NCBI RefSeq assembly: GCF_958295425.1
Contig: NC_081144.1
Span: 7,293,186 to 7,357,185 of the forward strand
Length of the DNA stretch: 64,000 nucleotides
Reading direction: 5' to 3'
Source: Solea solea
Taxonomy: Eukaryota > Chordata > Actinopteri > Pleuronectiformes > Soleidae
The first letter of the stretch is position 1. Every line of letters begins with the position of its first letter. This document shows positions 51,338 through 61,509 of this stretch, one piece after another. The notes under the pieces were generated by a model. That model was not told where the DNA came from. It saw only the letters and a list, made by a program, of their open reading frames with translations, and made no database searches. Made by a program: the position numbers and the translations under genes.

Positions 51338-51636
51338 CACATGGTGGAACAGTGGCTCGTATCGTTGCCTCACAGCAAAATGGTCATGGTTTGCATCCCA
51401 ATTCGACCAAGGGTCTTTCTGTGTGGAGTTTATATGTTCGCTCAGGTACTACAGCCTCCTCACACAGTCCACAAGCATTCAGAATTGGGGATCAGGTTAA
51501 TGGATTGTATTGTTTGTCTCTGTACACTGGCCCCGCTATTGATTGGAGACCTGTCCCTTACCCTGCCTATGTCAGCTGGGATTGACTCCGTCTCCCTCTG
51601 TGGTAAAGCTGTGGTAAAGTGGTAGATAATGGATGG
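51338..51636 (+). mobile_element. SINE, near full length (ATCC-tailed family)
   Basis: The head has GGTGGAACAGTGGCTCGTAT and TTGCCTCACAGCAAAATGGT, with a worn box B (GGTTTGCATCC). The body has GGGTCTTTCTGTGTGGAGTT and CACACAGTCCACAAGCATTC. The 3' half has GCCTATGTCAGCTGGGATTG and ends GTGGTAGATAATGGATGGG. It is full length but diverged, hence an older insertion than the 39.2 kb copy. Confidence 0.8.
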
Positions 51637-53855
51637 GTGCCTTGATACTGATGCTATCTTTTTGTCGCACAATTCATCTAAAAAAGTAGCAGCAGTACTT
51701 ATTCTGGTTGACTTGTGACATTTCACTTAGGCTTGTGATGTGATGCATTGTACTGTTTTCCCTCTGTTGCGCAGTCAACCCCAGACAAGTGAGACATTGT
51801 TGAATCAATGGCACAGTAGGTGATTGGGGCCTCGTCGTCAAGGGTCATTTTATAAGATTAAGCCAATGTGAACAGAGAAAAGGCCACGTATTGTATTCTT
51901 CATGACTTGGAAGATCCAACCATATTGTAATATTTTCTGTCTCTAAAAGAAAAATGGGTTAGTAACAGGAAAAGTGGAAAAGTAAAGTCCATATCTACTT
52001 TGTGCCTGGCATTCATGTTGTTCAAGAGATGTGTGTTGTTTGATTGGCTTGTCTATGTCTCTTAGTCTCCTACATCGTATTCTTCTCAAAGGTACAGAAA
52101 GAATCATGAGAAACCAACAGCTTTCAGCCTAAAAATATGTTAATTATCTTTTTGAAACGTGTCAATCTGCATTTCACTTGCTGTGATACCTATTAAATCA
52201 CAATACTTATGTAATTGGAAAACCAACTTGGCTTCCAACAATAATACTGCACTAATACATTCGTAGGTGAAATATGGAGCACCCCAGGCCTCTGTTCCTG
52301 GCTCTCTGATTTGTGTTTTAACTGAGCCTTCATGGTCACATGAAATGCACGTATATAATTACCTAAATTCACATTGAGTCCCACTACTGATCCTCAGCTG
52401 TATCTTTAAGAAAAAAACCAATTACCCTTCAGCCTTTATCAAATTATAGACCTTGCTCGTCTGAAAAAAAGTGGATGGAAAAATCCAGACATTCATTTGA
52501 ACAAGTAACATACAAAACCCTAAATGTATATACCCCTTGAAAGCACTCTGATCTCGTTACCTTATTAAACCTTATAGTCCACCCCGAGCTCTTCACTCAG
52601 GATACAAGGCTTTTGTCGTCAGAGTGAAAAGAAGTCAACAGCCTGCAGAGCCTTTTCCCTCTCATGAACCGTTCGTCTGAAACAACCTCCCCGTCAACAT
52701 CAGGCTGTTTGACTTCCTTCCGGGGTTTTAATTGAAATATATAACTCATATTTATTATTTCACTTTAATTAATCGGCTTACTCTTTGATTACCCTTTTGA
52801 TTTACAAGTACATGCTCTCTATCCCTCAATTACTCCGTCTTCTTCACCCAGTTGTCTCCTTTTACTCATGCTCATTGCACTGGATGATCAGACATCCTAG
52901 GGCTTTGGGGATGTGGCAAATTTGAATAAAGCAGTTAAACCGAACATACAGCATACTGTTCTTTTGCACAATTCATGCACATCATTTTGATGTATTGAAC
53001 TTTAGTTTTATTGCAATTGCAAAGGAAAATATATACATTAATATAATACAATTCGTAGTATAATTATGGTTTTCCATTAGCTAGAGCCATCCTATAGTAT
53101 CTCCATATCATAAAAATGATAATGATGAGTCCTGCATCTGTATATGTTTAATGCTAGGTTTAAACTATACAGTGTGTATAACCACAGCCTATTATACTGC
53201 ATGTACTCTGGCATAAATATTGTGACAGTACAAAGTAAAAGACAAGCTCTTTTGACTCAGTCTGGTTTGACAGCACCGAGCAGGTATTACTAGTCCTGTC
53301 ATATGTCTTGATCTCATTTATACCTTTGCAGTGAGCTCAGTGGTGCCAGGCATAGTTTCTCTGAATTAATTAGAAGAAGGAAAAACTGTAAAGACTCCTC
53401 GCAAATTAATGTCATTAGTGAGAAGAGTTATGGTGTAATGATTGGTTCCCACGTCTCTGGACAAGCGAAAATGTGACGGAAAATGATGTGATGTAAGAAA
53501 AGGAAGAAAAGGTTCTCAATGAGAACATGAACAGAAAACGCTGAACAAAAGTGTGCTATACATGTGATTTATGCATGGGTCAATCACTGGATTGAAGGTA
53601 TTAAAAATACATTGTACCAAAACCACTAAAATGTTCTGTCATACCACGCTGTTTTTAATGACTCGTCCAAAACAGACTGCAGGAATCATTCAGTTTGTGT
53701 GCGCTGCAGAGTTACACAACTTCTTCCCCTTCACTGTGTTAGTGTGATCAGTCTCTCAGCTGTGTTATCATACAGTTATCATACATCAGAATCTCTTACC
53801 ACCCCATGCCCAATGTGAATGTGTTTCGGGGTGACATTGGCTTGATTTAAGATCA
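51637..53855. other. Unrecognised intronic DNA
   Basis: No grm4 exon, other exon or repeat family recognised. Confidence 0.45.
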
Positions 53856-54168
53856 AAGGCCTTTGCACATTGGATGCGTTTTCTTTTTTTCCTTGCAAAT
53901 GATTCGCTCGTCCAATCAACACAGCTTTCACACTGAGATTTCTTTTCCTCCGAATTCACAGCCAATCAATCACAACGAGTCTTGTCGATGACGTACAGTG
54001 GATCGCTTGATTGTGTCTGTTTCCCAAAACACAGTCAAGTGTGTGTGGAGCCTGCTCTTGTCACAGACAGACCATGATGCAATTTTTTTTTCCCCCTCGT
54101 CCCCATAATTTGACGTGCCAGGGAGGAAGTGTCACTATTCCCCCCAGCGTCCGGTGTGCAAAGACCTT
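53856..54168. mobile_element. TIR element (MITE), about 313 bp, next to grm4 exon 1
   Basis: The left end AAGGCCTTTGCACATTGGAT pairs with the inverted right end AAGGTCTTTGCACACCGGAC (about 16 of 20). Flanks are AAGATCA (53849-53855) and AAGATTCA (54169-54176), an imperfect candidate target duplication. It lies in intron 1, ending 113 bases from the exon-1 donor. It contains no transposase frame. Confidence 0.7.
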
Positions 54169-54275
54169 AAGATTCAAACTTTTTGTTTTGTTCATATGAA
54201 GTGATGTACAGTACAAAATGACAGTGTGTTGCAGGGTAGTTGGGTAACAGAGACACAGTAAGTGCTGTAGCAGAA

Positions 54276-54284
54276 ACTGACCTT
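54276..54284 (-). other. 5' splice site of grm4 coding exon 1
   Basis: The minus strand reads AAG|GTCAGT, with the exon ending at 54282 and GT at 54280-54281. This is where homology to mGluR4 stops: the conserved Ile-Pro-Gln that follows LRLFK in the family is replaced by unrelated codons. The cut falls between codons (phase 0), as expected for group III receptors. The base at +3 is C rather than the usual purine, a mild departure from consensus. Confidence 0.85.
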
Positions 54285-54815
54285 GAAGAGACGCAAAATG
54301 TTGGCTACCATGATTGACACAGAGCTGGCAGATGCACCAATCACTCCCACCACTCTCTCAGGCTTAGTGATGATGGGCGGCCCTCCGCTGAGACACTTGA
54401 CATCAGTCGAGTCTTTCTCAATCAGCGCCTGAACAAAAGTCAGCGACTGTTCCAGCGCATGGGTGTCCCGGGAACAGGTGTCCAGGATACGTGCCCCCAG
54501 AGTGATATTAGGCAGCAGCTCATTGTCATTATTGATTCTATCCAGAGCAAATAACATGGCCTCTAGCCTATGGATCCCTTTCTCCTTCTTCAGCTCCCCA
54601 CAGGCTTTGCCATCATTCCCTCTCGCATGCACTGGGAACAGTCCACCCAGAGATATGTCCCCATCAATGCGTATTGAATTGATGTGTGTGTGGCCCGGCA
54701 TTTTCGGTTTGGCTGCCAAGGCGATCAGGAAATAACAAGCCAGCAGCAATACTCTGGAGCAAACCCCTCTACAGCAGCCAATCCACACTCTCTCAATGCC
54801 TCCTCGCAGAGTCAT
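54282..54815 (-). CDS. grm4: Metabotropic glutamate receptor 4, first coding exon (partial CDS)
   Basis: The product is the N-terminal 178 residues of a class C G-protein-coupled receptor. In the family this is a presynaptic, Gi/o-coupled glutamate autoreceptor. Seen: a basic, Cys-rich start, a hydrophobic signal segment (about residues 22-35), then the Venus-flytrap start. Motifs include NSIRIDGDI (46-54), LGGLFPVH (56-63), [16 protein letters not shown] (72-87), [15 protein letters not shown] (103-117) and [15 protein letters not shown] (164-178). By alignment with human mGluR4, Lys79, Arg83 and Ser164 match the glutamate-site residues Lys74, Arg78 and Ser159. Asn103 is a conserved glycosylation sequon, and Cys72/Cys114 match the conserved disulfide pair. 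The segments [13 protein letters not shown] and [20 protein letters not shown] favour mGluR4 over mGluR7 or mGluR8. The start is supported by an in-frame TAG four codons upstream (54825-54827), A at -3, and the need for a signal peptide. The open frame runs past 54282 as intron read-through, so the exon is ended at the donor. The rest of the receptor is not in view. Confidence 0.93.
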
Positions 54816-55835
54816 AATGAAAGGCTAAATCAGCATCCAAATACAAATTTAAGCCCTTTGAAAATGAAAGAGGTGTGCGTGCGCATAAAGGGCATGCATA
54901 TGCAAATGTCCTGAAGGTTAGTTGTGTTATTCTTCAGAGCACAGTCCTCTTCAGAAGTCACCTCTCATGGTTTCTAGCTTCGACACAAACTGGGTAATAC
55001 TAATTATGCTGCCTTGCTCTCTTAATCTCTTACCCTTTCTTCTTTTACCCTTTGTGTTTTGTGTCTCTTGCTGCACCTTACAGTGGAGGCTACATGCAGT
55101 AAGTCAACAAAGCAGGGGGAGCCGAGACTGAGTCCACAGAATTCTCAAAACAGGTCTCCTCTTCTCCAGAATCACTTGGGTGCATATGGTTCTCCTTCAA
55201 GCAGGCAGAATGTGAAGAGAAGAGGCAGTGGGCTTCACCGCAGGATCCTGAAAAGAGAGAGGAGAGGTTTTCTGAAACACTGAATAAACAACAGAAAGAG
55301 CAACTTCCAGTGGACATAGAAGATGATACGTGTTTGTTTCCTGTCGCAGCTCCTACGAACTCCCGCTTATGTCGGCGAGTGGGATATAAACAGCAATGTC
55401 GTGCTCTCTTGACATCATGTTTCCAACTGCACACCACGTTTGCACCGGACGGTCAGAGTTGCCGTCCACTTTCAGAACTCTTTCATTCAATGTGAAATAA
55501 TAACTTGACCCGAGCCCTCGACGTAGGAAATCTGTTCTGTGTTGCACCCCTGCCTCAAATGCTTTCAGAGCACTGCAATGAATTATTTCTATGTGCCTTG
55601 AGCATAACTGATTCGCTGCTGCTTGGCACTGTTCCATATGCTCCAGAGCTACACACTGTTCTGCACATGTAAATCCTCTCAAGTGTTTCACCAAAAAAAT
55701 GTATGAAACACAAAGGTGCTAAATTAGGAGCACAGGATTCAGATAATAATAGAAATAATATTCATCCAGCATCTCCAACCCCTCATATTCTCTCTACCCT
55801 ATGCGACTACACTGGTACTGTGTGTGCATACATTA
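54816..55835 (-). promoter_or_regulatory. 5' flank / possible leader of grm4; no defined promoter
   Basis: This is the kilobase immediately upstream of the grm4 start codon. An in-frame stop lies at 54825-54827, so this is not coding in the receptor frame. I see no convincing TATA box at a usable spacing and no coding sequence. An octamer-like ATGCAAAT lies at 54900-54907, 85 bases from the start codon. The leader may continue here or be spliced from an upstream non-coding exon; the sequence alone does not decide. Confidence 0.35.
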
Positions 55836-55839
55836 AAGC

Positions 55840-56165
55840 AGTACTTCTAGTGGGGCGGGCCCCCCTGGGGGCGGTGGGTGGGGGCAAACCTCAGTTTGCC
55901 CTCAGTCGAGAAATATCTTCTTTTTTTGTCACCAGTGACACTTGGTCCGAGGCTTGAAACTGCAACGGTTTTTAGACTCACTCGTAGGGGGGGCGGGACC
56001 GCATTCTCAGAATGTAAACAGTGTCCGCCATCTTTGCCAACAGTTACGCTAACAGGACCAAGTTTCACTGGTGGGCACGTAACAAAGAAAAGAATGAAGA
56101 TATTTCTCGACTCAGGGGAAACTGAGGTTGGGAAGCACAACTTTTCAAAAATACTACCCCTATTC
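55840..56165. mobile_element. GC-rich foldback element joined to an hAT-like end
   Basis: Two arms are inverted copies. Positions about 55880-55957 (AACCTCAGTTTGCCCTCAGT, CGAGAAATATCTTCTTTTTT, CACCAGTGACACTTGGTCC) pair with about 56060-56136 (GGACCAAGTTTCACTGGTGG, AAGATATTTCTCGACTCAGG, AAACTGAGGTTGGG). Between them is a roughly 100-base spacer with GGGGGGGCGGGACC. The left 35 bases (GCAGTACTTCTAGTGGGGCG onward) match the inverted right end of the hAT MITE at 33820-34002. No coding frame spans it. Confidence 0.75.
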
Positions 56166-58065
56166 TAGTGATACAAAGCTAAATACAAATTGGTGAAGTA
56201 TTCCTTTAACTAGTTATGGCTAAGGTTAGGGATAATGCTTTGTTCAGGATGTCCAAACGGATGGAAGTCACTGCAGACGAGTAGCTACACAAACCAGCAA
56301 TAACCTGGCTTCATCCACAAAGCCAGACTAATAAAGGGGTGGATGATATGGCCACTGGGGGAGAGGCCTGCAGTGCTGACTTCCTGCTCTCTCATTCACT
56401 GTCAGTCATCACACATACAGTATCTGTCAGGCTTTATTCATGCTGCTTTTGTATGCTCACATATAGACTCCTGCTGTGTTGTTACAGAGGACACAAAGGG
56501 CAACAACTCACTAACCGCTGTCAGACACCAATACTGTGCAGCAGTGGTCTGCAGTTATTTTAATGCAGATGGAGATGTATTGGCTGCCAGTGATGGCTCT
56601 TTTTCTTCATCTTGCTTGGGGAAACTATCTCAGCAACACATCGAGAGATTTGCCACAACTCGTGAATTATGGAGCGCTTTGCCATCCCCTAGTCACGTGG
56701 CGTCTTTATTTTTGTTTACTTTGGATATCAAATCAAATGATAAAGATGCCCCGCTCTAACGCTGCACACAGTGCCATGGTTCCCGTCCTGCTGGGAACCG
56801 AAAAGGAGGATATTTATATCATCCTCCACAGATCATCCATTTAAAACACAACATCTATAATGGAGGAAGGCCTTCCAGTCACTGCGAAACATTTAGTTTG
56901 AGGGGAAAGCCAAGAAGACAAGGTAGAAGATAGGGTGGTCTATTGTAATAGAGCTGCAAATGGATAGAAAAGCAAACTGCCAGACTTGCTCAAACGTGAG
57001 CCCCAGTATGTGAGTGTGTTGGAGTGACACCTGCTATTTAAGTAAAAGGCAACATACAAAGGGAAATGGACCATAATACTTATTCACAGTGCTCTACTTT
57101 AAAAAGATAAACATCATTTTACTCTGTTTACATTACTTTTTGCAGGCACTAATACCCAGAAATTATTATTTCAACCCCTGAACAAAGCAAAAACATACAG
57201 TAAACACGTTGAGTGTCGGAAAATCCTCTGGAAACTGAGTTACGTTTTAACCAAGACATCTCAAAAATAAAGACTTCCCTGACTCTTTTATAGAAGGGGT
57301 TGGACAGCAGTGCCCCTTTATTGTCATTCCTGTGAAACACTGTATACTCATTGGCAGCTTTGCCAGATGTTTAGTCATAAGGCCCAGATGGGCAGAGCAG
57401 ATAAACATCAGCTGTCTGCAGAGAGTGGGAGTTGGGGGAAACGGCAGAATCCTCACAGCAGCCGTTCCCCCCTCACTGCGATGAGGAGGAACTCCAGCTT
57501 CCTCTGCACTCAACCAAATTCCTCTGCTGCTGGTGCACGCACTGCCACACTGGTGGCTGCACGCCAGGACAAAAGTTTTACTTCAGCAAACGGTTTTACT
57601 AGTGTGACATTACTCATTTGTAATGAATACATTTTAGATACAATATTTGCTTCAGTTTGTCGAGAATTTAACAAAGCAACCTTTTCCAGTATTTGTATAC
57701 TTTCACATGGTTGAGTGGGAACCATTAATCTAACTTAATCACTATTAAAATCTGTCTCTTTGCATTCTACAGCAAATAAATCAGGGTTGCAACCATGAAT
57801 AGCTTATAAAGCCATCTCACCAGTTAGCATCTCACACTATTAAGTACTTAAAAGTGGCTTAAAGGTAAACTTGTAAATAGAACACAGTTGTTACAGCCCG
57901 TTTTATTTCCTCTCTGTGTGTCAGTGATGGATCAAATTAAGGATCACGTTTTAGAAAAGGGGTACTTTGTGATCATTTGTCTACTTATTTCCAAAGCAAT
58001 TAGTCGCCAATCTTTAGCTTTCTTTCTTCCTTTTTTGTTTTTTTAACCCATATTTAACTCCTTTC
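56166..58065. other. Unrecognised upstream DNA
   Basis: Open frames of up to 138 codons at 56343-56759 and 57310-57714 show no domain or splice-linked partner. No promoter was identified. Confidence 0.4.
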
Positions 58066-58490
58066 TGCTCCTTTTTCCAAGATAACTTTCACTTTCGGTA
58101 TCTGGCAGTTATTCGACCGTTTAGGAATTACAGTACTAAGAAGCTGACGTGACAAACGTGTGATGCGCTGGTGAATCTCGTCTGTGATTGGACGGTCATT
58201 CCGTGGAAGTTCTGAGTGCTACCGTAATGACAAGTATATGAGCGCAAAGCTCTATTTCTCCACTTTCCGGTATCCATTCATCCATCCATCCACCTTCTAC
58301 CGCTTTATCCTCCATGTGAGGGTCACGGGGGGGGTGCTGTGCCAATCTCAGCTGACACAGGGCGAAAGGCGGGGTGCACCCTGGACAGATCGCCAGTCCA
58401 TATTTTTTGAATTTTCTAGATATCGCAAAAAGTCTAGGAGATGTGGTAATGAGAAGTACGCATGCCAAATCCTCTAGGCAACGACAAATA
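58066..58490 (+). repeat. Composite dispersed repeat, copy 2 (contains a SINE fragment)
   Basis: It is the homologue of 2927-3310 in the same orientation, with matching flanks on both sides of the embedded SINE piece. It starts near CTGCTCCTTTTTCCA and ends after GAGAAGTACGCATGCCAAAT. Within the unit, TAATGACAAGTATATGAGCG upstream of the SINE piece and TAATGAGAAGTACGCATGCC downstream look like diverged direct repeats. Confidence 0.8.
58272..58401 (-). mobile_element. 5'-truncated SINE 3' fragment inside the composite repeat
   Basis: It has an ATCC-rich tail region, then CTTCTACCGCTTTATCCTCC, GCCAATCTCAGCTGACACAG and GGACAGATCGCCAGTCCAT. It has the same truncation point and same host junction as the 3119-3225 copy, so it is inherited from a common composite ancestor. 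Confidence 0.85.
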
Positions 58491-58571
58491 GACATATAGT
58501 ATTTGTAACTGAACCACCAGTACTGGGGATCTGGAAAGAGACAGAATGCTAAAACAAAGGGACACATAACT

Positions 58572-59003
58572 GGCACTGTTCCACTATACAGTTCTAGCAC
58601 AACTCAGCTCTACTCATATTTCTTATCTTTCTTTTTTGCTTTTCCATTAGTGATAGTACCTGGTATCTATTTTAGTACCTGCTCTGGCAAGGTTCCAAGC
58701 AAGCTACAATGTGACATCAACAGAGTGTGTCATCGCTGGAAGAGTCATGAGCGCGACACAAGAACCAAACCGAACAGTGCCCAATATCAGTTCAAAAGAC
58801 TTAAAAATCATTTAGCAAGGAAATGTCTAAAATCTCAATATTTAACTGAAGAGTCTGCGGTATTTAGCGACAGATTTAGCAGTTCCACGCGGCTGTGTTG
58901 TGACGACCCCGCCTGCTTAAAAAAGATCCGCCTGGTACCCAAACCGTGAGAGTTGAGCCGTGCTGAGCCAACTAGTGCTAGAACTGCATAATGGAAAAGT
59001 GCC
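58572..59003. mobile_element. TIR element, about 432 bp (related to 38901-39925)
   Basis: The left end is GGCACTGTTCCACTATACAG. The right end, inverted, is GGCACTTTTCCATTATGCAG, followed in both by TTCTAGCAC. The interior matches both parts of the 38.9 kb element around its SINE insertion, and here the TTTAGCAAGGA target is undivided. It therefore serves as the empty-site reference for that insertion. No coding frame was found. Confidence 0.85.
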
Positions 59004-61476
59004 ACATGTTTTTTTGCCTCAGACACAGTTTAGAAAGTTCAAGTCTTTTCTCTGCCAAATGATCAAAGATTGCCAGCAGCCATTCTAAATTTTCACCGGC
59101 AGCTCTCCAACCACCAACACAATGACAAGCAAATTCCCACAGAAAAGGCTGGTTTGAAGACAATCCAGCTCATCAACTGCCTCGCTGTGAAAAAAAAAGG
59201 GGTTTTATTTTGTCTTCAAGTCTTGTTTTAGTCTTAGCTTGAGAAACACTTCAAGTGTCAAGAAGAAAAAAAACATCACATTGATTATAACCATGTCCTC
59301 CCACTCTGAACCTAAACCTTCGTTCTGAGGTAAAATGCTGCTCTTAAGTCTCCAGAACCACATCTCAGTTATTGTTTATAGCATCAGACTCATCTTTAAA
59401 GTTGGAGCTCATTCAAGCAACAGCAGAGAAAGTCCTGAATTGCTGTTATTGTCTCGAACAAAACACCCACAGGTGCTGCGGCTGAAGCCTACGTCGACAA
59501 AAAAACTGTACGGCCAAGCGTAATCGCAAGAAACAAACACTAAATCTGGACAGAAAACAGGGGCCCCTGTGCAACTTTCTTTTCATGAATATTTGATGGG
59601 GTCATTTTAGATCTCTACTTCTTTCTCTTTGAATTCTAAAAATATAGCAACAGAGCAATCTAATGAGACACATCCCTCATTTTTATATCCTGTCATCTCG
59701 GCGAAGCCTCACATTGACATGAGTCTTGTTAATACTGTAAGTCCATCAGAGTGGAGCTGAGCACCGCCTGACAGGGATGTCCTATAACGTGACAGTGAAC
59801 TGCTGTTTTGGTCGTTATGCTTCAGCAAAGGAGATACTTATGCCCAAAAGGCCAATGTGATCACAGCAGAGAATGGAGATAAAGTCCTGAGCAGAGCAGT
59901 TCCGTTCCACATGCCTGCAATGTCGCTGTTGAAATACAACTATGCTTCCTGTAGCTTCAGATTGATTGTTCAATCATATTTGTATTAACTTTGCTCAATG
60001 TTTTTTGTTTGTTTTTGTTTTTGACCAGGCTTCATTTTACCTTTATGTGAGGACAAAAAAGGAAAGTAGGATAAATGACATGCTGCGATTTTCTCCTTTA
60101 AAAGTCAGTTCTTTGCCTGTGTCTATTAATACAGAAGAGAAACGTGAGCTTAATTATTATTGGTGCCAGACTCGATCGATATAATGTTTATGCATTGTGC
60201 AGCGTAGGGATACACAACGCATCATTGCTGTTACGTGTTTTGCCACAAAATTCTGTTTTCTCTGTAACAGTTTTTTTCCAACTTCACTCAAACTTAATCT
60301 GCAGTCATCTGATATTTAATCATGCTAATTACTGATACTGACTAATTTGGAACGTTTACGTCGTGATTAAAACATATACCACTGTAAATCAAGTCCAGAA
60401 TTTTGCGCAACATGTCCACGTTTAAATTTGAGTTTTGATATAATTTTATTGTGGAGAATCTGTCACTCCAGACAGTGATCAAGTTTGTTTTATTGGCTGC
60501 CGTGCATTGTTTTAATACATTGAAAAACAACAAATAATGAAAAGACAATGTAAGAAATAGGAAGCACAAAGATATATTAATGAAATGCCCTAGGCTTCTG
60601 CAGTGGCAGGCTGTGGACACTCAATGCTGCCTCTCAGCCTTGAGATCAAATAAAGAGCCACTGTTGGAAGAGATGAGTGATCTAAGGGGAGTGTACATTA
60701 AAAACATGTCTGAAATGTAGTCAAGCACTGATCTGCTGAGGGAGTTTTCAACATCAATAAAAGGATCAGGCAGCCAGTGATGTTAGGACAACATGTGAAG
60801 CGACTTTCCTGCACAGGCAATGCAAGATTCAGAATTCACGAATAATGCATCATGTTCTGAGTCAGGGTCACCTTAGCTTTGTGTGAAATGTTCCCTGTGA
60901 TGAGTCATTTTCAAGGTAGTGAAGATAATAACAAGACAAAAAAACAAGGGAGCTTGAAGTGCTTGAAAGGAAATGGAGAACAGAGGCATGTGTGCGTGAA
61001 GCTTCATTACATGCATTGTAACTCTATAGTCCGGAACATCTGCATTCATCCCATGTTCATAACTGACATCAGACACATGCTTGTAAGATAATTCCCCTTT
61101 TCTCTACCTTTTCCCCTCTTGTCTTATTGTATGTGCGGACGGGTTGAGGGTTGTAATTTCAAGGTACTTGTATCATTAACAAATAAAGCTCATTCTGATC
61201 ATTAGCTCTCACTCCACCAGAACTGGAGATATTAGGACCATTTCAGTTCTGCTCATTAACACTTTCCTCATGCAAAATGTAGATTTCATTAACAAAGAGT
61301 CTGTCATTCTGCCTTTGGGCTAACAGTGAAAATAACAGTGAAAATGCAAAATAGGTTTTTAAAAAAAAAAAAAAACTCTTGAAATAGACTAATGGCGTTA
61401 TATATTAACACACCAAAACTCATTTTACCACGAACGTGGTGAGTTTAGGAAAACTTGTGTTGTTTTCTTGTGCCTC
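59004..61476. other. Unrecognised upstream DNA
   Basis: It includes a 14-base A run at about 61362-61375. No exon, RNA gene or repeat family was recognised. Confidence 0.4.
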
Positions 61477-61509
61477 CGGGTCGTTATACTTACAACCCAT
61501 AACGACCCG
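61477..61509. repeat. Perfect 11-bp hairpin with 11-base loop
   Basis: CGGGTCGTTAT (61477-61487) is the exact reverse complement of ATAACGACCCG (61499-61509). It may be part of an unrecognised transposon end or a chance or structured element. It is not followed by a T run. Confidence 0.7.

Larger units (their letters stand above)
1..54281 (-). other. grm4: Inferred first coding intron of grm4 (3' end not in window)
   Basis: Everything at lower coordinates than the exon-1 donor lies downstream in the direction of grm4 transcription. The next family exon should begin with a conserved IPQISYAS-type segment followed by the RYDFFSRV and NYVST motifs. I did not find these on the minus strand, and no translated open frame shows them. 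The region is therefore read as one intron of at least 54 kb filled with dispersed repeats. A short exon missed by eye, or a nested gene, cannot be excluded. Confidence 0.6.

Noticed and set aside
51164..51625. 153-codon plus-strand open frame
   Set aside because: It runs through a SINE copy; the apparent protein is translated repeat.
54192..54281. Continuation of the grm4 open frame past LRLFK
   Set aside because: Homology stops exactly at a GT donor; the extra 29 residues are intron read-through and do not match the receptor family.
54463..54735. 90-codon plus-strand open frame opposite grm4 exon 1
   Set aside because: It is the antisense shadow of a well-supported conserved exon and has no family signature of its own.
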